Source of the DNA: Deltaproteobacteria bacterium
Lineage (GTDB): Bacteria; Desulfobacterota; DSM-4660; Desulfatiglandales; Desulfatiglandaceae
Assembly: GCA_018644785.1 (NCBI GenBank)
Contig: JABGPV010000162.1
Coordinates: 1-11,920, forward strand
Reading direction: 5' to 3'
DNA: 11,920 bases
In this document: in pieces, positions 6,699 through 11,920 of the stretch
How positions within the stretch are numbered: position 1 is the stretch's first letter
Layout of the letters: every line of letters starts with the position of its first letter
Translations under genes and position numbers: made by a program
Notes under the pieces: model-generated
What the model saw: only the letters and a program-made list of their open reading frames with translations
What the model was told of the DNA's origin: nothing
Databases searched by the model: none

Positions 6699-6727
6699 TT
6701 GACAGTGTTCCCCATTTGTGCTACATC
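6699..6727 (+). promoter_or_regulatory. Possible promoter for dinJ-yafQ
   Basis: TTGACA at 6699-6704 is followed after 17 nt by TACATC (6722-6727), a weak -10. It ends 20 nt before the antitoxin start. Confidence 0.35.
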
Positions 6728-6747
6728 GTGGGCAATGGAGGTGCATC

Positions 6748-7008
6748 ATGAATAAGACTACGTCAGTAAGGGCCAGGATCGAACCTGATCTGAAAAATAA
6801 GGCAGAACAGGTATTCCGTGATCTCGGATTGACCGCTACTCAAGCGATTATCCTTTTTTACAAGCAGGTTGAACTGCGAAAAGGACTTCCTTTCGATGTT
6901 GCCATACCAAACGAAACCACACGTCGCACTCTTACCGATACGGACGCTGGACGAAATCTGATCGTCTGCGATGATGCTGACGATATGCTCAGGAAATTGG
7001 GTATCTAA
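6748..7008 (+). CDS. dinJ: RelB/DinJ-family antitoxin
   Basis: This is an 86-residue protein; GGAGGT at 6737-6742 fixes the ATG at 6748. The N-terminus MNKTTSVRARIEPDLKNKAE continues into QVFRDLGLTATQAIILFYKQV, the ribbon-helix-helix fold of RelB/DinJ antitoxins, which binds operator DNA as a dimer. The next part, LRKGLPFDVAIPNETTR, is the usual DinJ link, and the C-terminal half (DADDMLRKLGI) would wrap the toxin. It neutralises the YafQ-like toxin encoded next, whose start overlaps its stop by 1 nt (TAATG). The pair is expected to repress its own promoter. Length and motifs are complete, so this module looks functional. Confidence 0.9.
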   Translation: MNKTTSVRARIEPDLKNKAEQVFRDLGLTATQAIILFYKQVELRKGLPFDVAIPNETTRRTLTDTDAGRNLIVCDDADDMLRKLGI

Positions 7009-7280
7009 TGCTCATTCCGGTATACACGCGGCAGTTTGATCGAGACGTTAAACGGGTGAGGAGACGTGGAAAGAACCTGAAGAAACTCGAGATATTAATA
7101 CGAACTCTGCTTGCTGAAGAACAATTGGATCCCATCCATCGAGATCATAAATTGATTGGTAACTGGCATGGGCGCCGGGAATGCCACATCGAATCTGACT
7201 GGCTTCTGATTTACATAGCCGAAGTGGACCGTATTGTTTTTGAGCGAACAGGAACTCACTCAGATTTGTTTAAAAAATAA
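7008..7280 (+). CDS. yafQ: YafQ-family mRNA interferase toxin
   Basis: This 90-residue protein is close to the usual YafQ length (about 92). It shows the family's ribosome-dependent endoribonuclease motif: HKLIGNWHGRRECHIESDWL, then IVFERTGTHSDLF. The residues known to matter in E. coli YafQ (H50, H63, D67, H87, F91) correspond here to H47, H60, D64, H84 and F88, with a constant offset of three. It cleaves mRNA on the ribosome unless bound by the DinJ-like antitoxin upstream, to which it is translationally coupled. No break is visible. Palindromic elements lie on both sides of the pair, so the unit may move or be maintained as a cassette. Confidence 0.92.
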   Translation: MLIPVYTRQFDRDVKRVRRRGKNLKKLEILIRTLLAEEQLDPIHRDHKLIGNWHGRRECHIESDWLLIYIAEVDRIVFERTGTHSDLFKK

Positions 7281-7283
7281 TCA

Positions 7284-7420
7284 GCCACGGACCCACGCAG
7301 ACGTTTTTGAAAAGAAATGTACAGCCACTTGGTGATTTTTTATGCATCAAAAGCTGAAATAAACCGGTTTGTTCTTTACTCATTCAGTTTTGTCCGTGTC
7401 AATCCGCGTGCGTCTGCCGG
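7284..7420. repeat. Imperfect inverted-repeat element right of dinJ-yafQ
   Basis: The left arm gccacggacccacgcagacg (7284-7303) and the right arm around 7392-7420 (gtccgtgtcaatccgcgtgc, then gtctgccgg) are imperfect inverted repeats: cggacccacgcaga against cagacgcacgcgga matches at about 11 of 14. An AT-rich 88-nt stretch without a gene lies between them. The arms belong to the same repeat family as 6549-6569 and 1983-2004. The size and structure resemble a MITE-like element, but I see no certain target-site duplication. Confidence 0.6.
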
Positions 7421-7431
7421 CCCCATGAAAT

Positions 7432-7570
7432 GTTCATCCCGTTGACCCGGCAGTTTACCGGTATGGATCCGGTCTTTGAAACATCTGAAGATTATTTAAA
7501 GACAGTGATCAGAAAAGGAACTGCACCGAAAGATGCCCCTGAAAATGTCCCTAAAAACATGTTTCAGGGT
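7432..7570 (+). pseudogene. Second fragment of the COG2865-type gene
   Basis: This stretch aligns to 508-705. The match is near-perfect from ctgacccggcagttt onward and includes the codons for GMDPVFE and SEDYLKTVIRK. It lacks the 63 nt between the two 21-nt repeats and so carries one DAPENVP unit. It ends at catgtttcagggt (7570), after which the sequence is unrelated. There is no start codon in context and the frame stops soon after. It is a duplicated gene scrap, not a gene. Confidence 0.85.
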
Positions 7571-7576
7571 ACATAG

Positions 7577-7632
7577 TCGAGATCGCTTGAGACATCAGAG
7601 AGTAAATCGGCCAGATGGTCGGCGATTTCAGC
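7577..7632 (-). pseudogene. Inverted fragment of a histidine kinase dimerisation region
   Basis: Read on the minus strand, this 56-nt stretch encodes AEIADHLADLLSDVSSDLD. It aligns with codons at 5958-6013 of the V4R-like kinase (AEIADHLAGVHAGVSSDLD), with about 46 of 56 bases equal by eye. No other part of the kinase is present. It lies directly downstream of the haem kinase gene on the same strand, in a different family of kinase. Confidence 0.7.
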
Positions 7633-7681
7633 GGAGGGTTTGCCTTGTTCTTTGGCAATTCAATAAATCCTCCCGTCAAAA

Positions 7682-9286
7682 TCACTTCTTTGGGAGCGTA
7701 AAGAAAAAAGTACTTCCTTTATCTTGAATACTTTCTGCCCAAATGTCTCCCCCATGAGCAGAGATAATCCCTTTGCTGATGGCCAGTCCCAGGCCGGTGC
7801 CTTCCCTTCTTCCTTTTTCTTCCGAAGATGGCAGGGTATGAAATTTTTCGAAAATGGCTTCCAGGCTTTCCCCGGATATGCCGATGCCATGGTCTTTCAC
7901 CGTCACCAGGACCTTCTCCCTTTTTTTCCGAACCCCCATCTGAATCCTCCCACCCTCATCGGAAAATTTTATGGCGTTTTCAAGGAGGTTCACCAGGACC
8001 TGTTCAATCCGCTCCAGATCGATCTTTGAAAAAACATCCATTTCCCCTTCATAGGTAACGGATATGTTCTTTTTTTCAGCCAGAGGCGCCAGGATTTCCA
8101 TGACTTCCCGAACCAGATCCGACACATTTTCTCGTTCAAAACTCCAATCTATTTTTTTGGCTTCGATCCGGGTGAAATCAAAAAGATCCGAAACCAGATG
8201 GATGAGCCTTGAAAGGTTTTTGTCGATAATACCCAGGTAGTTGAGATTGTTTTCTCCTTTGATGGTACGCTTGAGATAGTCGACGCCTCCCCGGATTACC
8301 GTGAGGGGAGAACGGAGTTCATGGCTCATATTGGCAATAAAATCAGATTTTAATTGATCCAGGGTTTTGAGCTCACGGTTGGCCTGGGAAAGATCCCGGG
8401 TGGCGGTTTTAATTGTATCTTGAAGCAGATTCCGGCCCCTGGACAGGCTCCAGGCCATGGTGTTAAATGCAACGCCTACTTTTTCGAATTCGTCTCCCGT
8501 ACTGATCTTCACCCTGGCATCCAGATTCCCGTTCCCGATTTCCCCGGCCATCCCCTCCAATTGATTCAAGGGTTTGATCACGATTCGGCGAAGCAGTATA
8601 AAAAGGGTCAGAATGGTCACCAGGATCAGCCCGACACCTGACGCCGCCAGCTTCAGATGATCATTTTTCAAGGTCGCCATCATGGTATTGATGGGTAAAA
8701 GAACGCTTAGCCCGCCTATGACGGACCCTTCGGGAAAGTCCTGTTGGCTGTGGCACTCCCTGCAGGAAGCGTCCATATGAAGCGGCACCATGTATCGAAT
8801 GTATTTTTCCCGTCCCTGTGTGTGAAATTCCGTCAGTTCCGTTAGAGGTTCCGCCCTGAACCGGGTCAAAGCTTTTTTTTCAAATGCGTCTGCCCGGTTG
8901 TCCGGGTTCAGCGGGTTAATGCTGGAAATCTGAAACTGGTAGAGGTTCTGGCGAAGGGAATACTCCGAAAGTTTTTTGGTCACCATGGACGGCGTAAATC
9001 GCTGGTAAATCCCATGTGCTGTTTCCAGCATGTTCGAAGAAAAACCGACGGCGCCTTTTGCGCCCGCACTTTCCTTAAGCGCCATCACGCCGCCGCAATC
9101 CGCAACCCATTGTCTCGTTAAAATGAGCTGCCTGGAGAGGATCCTGGCCTGGTTCAGCACCTGTTCCATGGCTTGATTGTGGTTTTGAAGGACTGCTGCG
9201 CCAAAGATTATCCCCAGGATGGGACAGATGATCAGGGCGATGGAAAAAAGAAATTTCCATTGAAGGGACAGATGACGCTGTTTCAT
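7682..9286 (-). CDS. Membrane sensor histidine kinase with haem-binding DUF3365-like periplasmic domain
   Basis: This is a 534-residue kinase. TM1 lies at about 10-32 and TM2 at about 212-233; the periplasmic part between them carries CRECH (175-179), a CxxCH motif for covalent c-type haem, in the layout of the Tll0287-like/DUF3365 sensor family. HAMP (about 234-285), a short coiled coil, HisKA with NMSHELRSP (His322) and HATPase with NLLENAIKF, DHGIGIS, IFEKF and GTGLGLAI follow. All catalytic boxes are intact. The start has GAGG upstream at 8 nt on the minus strand. It probably senses redox state or a small haem ligand outside the membrane and phosphorylates the OmpR-type regulator encoded divergently at 9486. 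The target may be the cytochrome operon beyond it. Ligand identity cannot be read from sequence. Confidence 0.88.
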   Translation of the reverse strand: MKQRHLSLQWKFLFSIALIICPILGIIFGAAVLQNHNQAMEQVLNQARILSRQLILTRQWVADCGGVMALKESAGAKGAVGFSSNMLETAHGIYQRFTPSMVTKKLSEYSLRQNLYQFQISSINPLNPDNRADAFEKKALTRFRAEPLTELTEFHTQGREKYIRYMVPLHMDASCRECHSQQDFPEGSVIGGLSVLLPINTMMATLKNDHLKLAASGVGLILVTILTLFILLRRIVIKPLNQLEGMAGEIGNGNLDARVKISTGDEFEKVGVAFNTMAWSLSRGRNLLQDTIKTATRDLSQANRELKTLDQLKSDFIANMSHELRSPLTVIRGGVDYLKRTIKGENNLNYLGIIDKNLSRLIHLVSDLFDFTRIEAKKIDWSFERENVSDLVREVMEILAPLAEKKNISVTYEGEMDVFSKIDLERIEQVLVNLLENAIKFSDEGGRIQMGVRKKREKVLVTVKDHGIGISGESLEAIFEKFHTLPSSEEKGRREGTGLGLAISKGIISAHGGDIWAESIQDKGSTFFFTLPKK

Positions 9287-9485
9287 TATTCCGCCTCATG
9301 TTAGGGGTGACGACGTATATGCGACGCTCCAACTTCTTCAACCTGAATACCCCATGAATTCCGGAGAGTCAAATGTTGACCCGTTTATAGCGCGCGAAAC
9401 ATCCTTTCACGTTTAAAATTTTTCTTGCAGAAGACAGCAAATGGTGGCAATTTAAGCATATCCCATTTCTGAAAAAGGCAAACCC
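9287..9485. promoter_or_regulatory. Divergent intergenic region between the kinase and regulator genes
   Basis: This 199-nt AT-richer stretch separates two divergent genes and must contain both promoters. A TTGACC (9376-9381) is present, but no convincing -10 stands at the proper distance. No clear tandem operator for the regulator can be picked by eye. Confidence 0.5.
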
Positions 9486-10190
9486 ATGATCCATAGGAAT
9501 GAAACAGACCATTCCGTTATCCTGGTGGTTGACGATGATGAGGACATTGTTCAGACTCTCAAGGGCAACCTGGAGCTTGACGGCCACGAGGTCCTCTGCG
9601 CCTACAACGGCCGTTCCGGTGTTGAAATGACCGAAAAGCACCGGCCCGCTTTGATCATCCTGGATTTAAATCTGCCGGACATCGACGGTGTTAAAGCCTG
9701 CAAAACCATTCGGAATTCATTCGATTTTCCCATCATCATGTTGACCGCCCGGGATGGCGTTTCGGACAAAGTCCTGGGGCTGGAATGCGGGGCTGACGAT
9801 TATATGATCAAGCCCTTCCACTACCTGGAGCTTTCTGCCAGGATCAAAGCCATTTTGAGACGGGTTGACAAGAAGCCGGCGAGCCCATCCCTTGTAAATG
9901 GAGGGCTTTGTATCGACTTGAAATCCAGGACCGTTACCCTGGAAGGACGCATCATCAAATTGACCCGGACCGAGTTTAAACTCCTGGAACTTTTTTCGTC
10001 CCATCCCAACGAAGTGCTTTCCCGGGATTTTATTACGCAGCAAATCTGGCGTGATTCTCAGCTTTATCATAACAGCCGCGCCGTGGACGTGCACGTCCAA
10101 CGGCTTAGAAAAAAGCTGGAACCGGACATTGAACACCCATCGGTTATCGTCACGGTGGCAGGGGTGGGGTATAAATTGGAAATGCCCTGA
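9486..10190 (+). CDS. OmpR/PhoB-family response regulator
   Basis: This 234-residue protein has an N-terminal receiver and a C-terminal winged helix. The receiver has VVDDDED (acidic pair), IILDLNLPD (Asp60 phosphoacceptor), IIMLTAR (Thr87) and MIKPF (Lys109). The output domain begins at about 135 and includes LTRTEFKLLELF, SRDFITQQIW and SRAVDVHVQRLRKKLE, followed by VTVAGVGYKLE, which are classic OmpR wing motifs. It binds DNA as a phosphorylated dimer. All key residues are present, so it appears functional. It is divergent from the haem kinase, its probable partner, and lies upstream of the cytochrome operon on the same strand, a likely target. A weak AAAGG site precedes the ATG. Confidence 0.95.
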   Translation: MIHRNETDHSVILVVDDDEDIVQTLKGNLELDGHEVLCAYNGRSGVEMTEKHRPALIILDLNLPDIDGVKACKTIRNSFDFPIIMLTARDGVSDKVLGLECGADDYMIKPFHYLELSARIKAILRRVDKKPASPSLVNGGLCIDLKSRTVTLEGRIIKLTRTEFKLLELFSSHPNEVLSRDFITQQIWRDSQLYHNSRAVDVHVQRLRKKLEPDIEHPSVIVTVAGVGYKLEMP

Positions 10191-10251
10191 TTGACCCGGT
10201 TTCAATTTTCTGTTACATCTTTTACAGGGTCGTTGCTTGACCATTCCACCC

Positions 10252-10290
10252 GATCCTGAGAGAATGACGACTGTTCACGTCTCCAGGATC
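10252..10290. promoter_or_regulatory. Inverted repeat in the leader of the cytochrome operon
   Basis: gatcctg (10252-10258) pairs with caggatc (10284-10290). An inner GACG (10266-10269) / CGTC (10278-10281) stem adds to the hairpin. It lies between the regulator stop (10190) and the cytochrome start (10343). No U-run follows. It could be an operator or an mRNA leader structure. Confidence 0.4.
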
Positions 10291-10342
10291 CCATGAATCA
10301 CAACCTGGCTTTCGGGTAACGTCTTTGTAAGGGGGGCCCAAA

Positions 10343-10876
10343 GTGAAATCAAGTTATAATTCCCACATCAAACGTATCGTTCTGGGCCTTGTGGTTTTTG
10401 CAGTCCTCGGATTTGTCGGCAAAATTGTTATGATGCCCAAATCATTCGGCAAATACGGTCCCTATCGCGCCGATGCCATTGACGAAGAGGCCAACCGGGA
10501 GATCCGCCATGGAACAAACGCCTCCTGCCTCTCCTGTCACCCCCATGAAGCGAATATTCATCTGGCCGGCCTTCACAAAACCATCTCATGCGAATTCTGC
10601 CACGGTCCCTATGCCGATCACATCAAAGACGGCAAGGTGTATGGGAAGCTTCCCGTCAAAACGAAGGAAGAGATCAAGGTTCTGTGCCTTCGGTGCCATA
10701 ACAAAGCGATCCAGGCCAGACCGGGTGAGGTTATCAAGACGATTGTCATGCCGGAGCATTTGGAGAGCCAGAAGGTCAAGGTTTCCCATACCTGTGATCA
10801 GTGCCATCAAGTGCATGCCCCCCTCAAATATATTAACCGGGCAAAAGAAATCACTGGCATAAAGGAGAAAAGTTAA
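10343..10876 (+). CDS. Membrane-anchored tetraheme cytochrome c
   Basis: This is a 177-residue protein with a GTG start behind GGGGGG (10331-10336). Residues 10-31 form a single hydrophobic segment (RIVLGLVVFAVLGFVGKIVM), an uncleaved anchor or signal peptide. Four CxxCH motifs follow at C62 (CLSCH), C83 (CEFCH), C115 (CLRCH) and C151 (CDQCH), so four c-type haems are expected, with the protein facing the periplasm. Size and topology resemble NrfH/NapC-like or QrcA-like electron-transfer subunits, but the exact family is unclear. It overlaps the Fe-S gene by 1 nt (TAATG). It would pass electrons between the Fe-S/NrfD module and a periplasmic partner that is not in the window. Confidence 0.85.
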   Translation: MKSSYNSHIKRIVLGLVVFAVLGFVGKIVMMPKSFGKYGPYRADAIDEEANREIRHGTNASCLSCHPHEANIHLAGLHKTISCEFCHGPYADHIKDGKVYGKLPVKTKEEIKVLCLRCHNKAIQARPGEVIKTIVMPEHLESQKVKVSHTCDQCHQVHAPLKYINRAKEITGIKEKS

Positions 10877-11682
10877 TGGGCAAGCCGGATGCCGAACTGG
10901 ATAAGGAGCGCCGGGCCTTTATTAAGAAGGTGCTTAACGGCGCCATTGCGGGTTCCCTTCTTTTAGTGATCCCCATGCCCATAGGGGCCGCGACCGAGGA
11001 AATCCCGGAGCAGATCCCCGGAATCCGAGGCAAAAAATGGGACATGTTCAATCAGCGTTTTGCCTTCATCGTGGATATTACCCGCTGCATAGGGTGCGGT
11101 TCCTGCTGCGTGGCAGACAGACGGGAATACAATGTCCCGGAAGGGTATTACAGGACCTGGGTTGAGCGGTATCTCAAAGATTTTGAGAGTGAGGTCTATG
11201 TGGATTCCCCCCACGGCGGGCTTGATGGCTACCAGTCTCCGCGAACAGACATAGAAGTGGAAGTTCGAGACACCTTTTTTGTGCCCAAGCTGTGTAATAT
11301 GTGCAAAGAACCCCCATGTGTACAAGTCTGCCCTGTGGGAGCCACCTTCAAAACACCTGACGGTTTCGTTCTGATGGATCCCAAGCGTTGCGTAGGCTGT
11401 GCATACTGCATTCAGGCCTGCCCTTATTCATCCCGGTTTCTCAATCCGAACACAAGAACGGCTGAGAAGTGTACATGGTGTTACCACCGGGTGCGTAAGG
11501 GATTATTGCCTATCTGCGTGAATGTTTGCCCTACCGGAGCGCGTAAATTCGGTGATCTGAACGACAAAAATTCTGAAGTTTACAAACTCCTGCACGAACA
11601 CGAAGTCCTCACGGTCCTGAAAAAAGACATGGGAACCTATCCCGCGCTTTACTACAAGGGTCTCAGACGGGAGGTGGTCTAA
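10876..11682 (+). CDS. Tat-exported 4Fe-4S ferredoxin-like subunit (DmsB/NrfC/HybA type)
   Basis: This 268-residue protein starts with a Tat-type signal: RRAFIKKV (twin Arg at 12-13), then a hydrophobic stretch to about 38. The Fe-S part has four Cys groups: C71-C74-C77/C78, CNMCKEPPCVQVC (140-152), CVGCAYCIQAC (172-182) and CTWC...CVNVC (199-218), as in the four-cluster electron-wire subunits of complex iron-sulfur molybdoenzyme-like systems. In group one the usual CxxCxxCxxxC has Asp81 (in VADRREY) at the fourth Cys position, an unusual ligand. AAAGGAG (10861-10867) precedes the ATG. It is cotranslated with the cytochrome and, by another 1-nt overlap, with the NrfD-like gene. It carries electrons between the quinone subunit and the haems; the catalytic subunit is not in the window. 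Confidence 0.92.
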   Translation: MGKPDAELDKERRAFIKKVLNGAIAGSLLLVIPMPIGAATEEIPEQIPGIRGKKWDMFNQRFAFIVDITRCIGCGSCCVADRREYNVPEGYYRTWVERYLKDFESEVYVDSPHGGLDGYQSPRTDIEVEVRDTFFVPKLCNMCKEPPCVQVCPVGATFKTPDGFVLMDPKRCVGCAYCIQACPYSSRFLNPNTRTAEKCTWCYHRVRKGLLPICVNVCPTGARKFGDLNDKNSEVYKLLHEHEVLTVLKKDMGTYPALYYKGLRREVV

Positions 11683-11920
11683 TGGATGCGCTCAACTTTG
11701 TTTTTCCCAACGACCTTCACGTCCACTGGAGTATGATGATCGTATTGTACCCCTATCTTACCGGATTGGTGGACGGATCTTTCATTGTCGCTGCCCTTTA
11801 CTATGTATTCGGGGTCAAGAGCCTGAAACCGATTTCCCGCTTTTCCCTTGTCTTTGCCCTTGCATTTCTATCCTGCGCCATGTTTCCGTTGTTGATGCAT
11901 CTTGGCCGGCCTGAACGGAA
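11682..11920 (+). CDS. nrfD: NrfD/PsrC-family quinone-interacting membrane subunit (partial)
   Basis: The first 79 residues are visible; the gene runs off the window. ATG at 11682 overlaps the Fe-S stop. After a short N-terminus two hydrophobic segments appear (WSMMIVLYPYLTGLVDGSFI and SRFSLVFALAFLSCAMFPL), then LLMHLGRPER, the typical early-loop motif of NrfD/PsrC/PolA-like proteins (HLGRPER). This polytopic subunit binds (mena)quinone at the membrane and exchanges electrons with the Fe-S subunit. Together with the preceding two genes it forms a quinone-linked electron-transfer module. Whether it belongs to a Qrc-like, Nrf-like or other complex depends on genes beyond the window. Confidence 0.9.
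   Translation, partial: MDALNFVFPNDLHVHWSMMIVLYPYLTGLVDGSFIVAALYYVFGVKSLKPISRFSLVFALAFLSCAMFPLLMHLGRPER

Noticed and set aside
9717..10244. Long minus-strand ORF opposite the OmpR regulator
   Set aside because: It is a shadow of the regulator gene without any recognisable motif.
10473..10862. Overlapping plus-strand ORF inside the cytochrome gene
   Set aside because: It is an alternative frame of the tetraheme cytochrome, whose four CxxCH motifs identify the true frame.

Overview
The window looks like part of a Desulfobacterota-type (sulfate-reducer-like) anaerobe chromosome. The reasons are an Mvh-type [NiFe] hydrogenase large subunit at the left edge, a periplasmic tetraheme cytochrome / Tat-exported Fe-S protein / NrfD operon at the right edge, a histidine kinase with a CxxCH haem motif, and mixed ATG/GTG/TTG starts. 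This assignment is inferred from gene content only.

Left edge (1-339): the C-terminal end of a hydrogenase large subunit with the DPCxxC metal-binding motif.

Middle (about 340-7680): a decayed accessory region made of short modules. In order it holds a frameshifted COG2865-type ATPase/regulator remnant; a fragment of an unknown protein; a stand-alone receiver protein (RR1); a frameshifted MNT nucleotidyltransferase with a truncated HEPN partner; a receiver-HisKA protein whose phosphoacceptor Asp is Gly and which lacks an ATPase domain (RR2); an apparently intact two-gene TumE-type toxin-antitoxin pair; a second copy of the RR2 5' end that is frameshifted and truncated (RR3); an unknown gene with an in-frame TGA; a V4R-like sensor histidine kinase with an in-frame TAA; an intact DinJ/YafQ toxin-antitoxin pair; and a second COG2865 fragment beside an inverted fragment of the same histidine kinase type. 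Three receiver proteins share an N-terminal MDEFxxLL peptide. Short repeats built on TCCGTG...CCGTGGCT lie at many of the module borders and form two hairpin-like elements around the DinJ/YafQ pair.

Right part (7682-11920): a coherent and intact block. A membrane histidine kinase with a haem-binding (DUF3365/Tll0287-like) periplasmic domain is divergent from an OmpR-family regulator. Downstream of the regulator are three tightly coupled genes (1-nt start/stop overlaps): tetraheme cytochrome c, Tat-exported Fe-S subunit and NrfD-like quinone-binding membrane subunit (cut by the window end). The two-component pair probably tunes this membrane redox complex.

The most notable points are the set of paralogous phosphorelay fragments with different lesions, the repeat elements at module borders, and the unknown protein family with a TGA in the middle and a second fragment elsewhere in the window.
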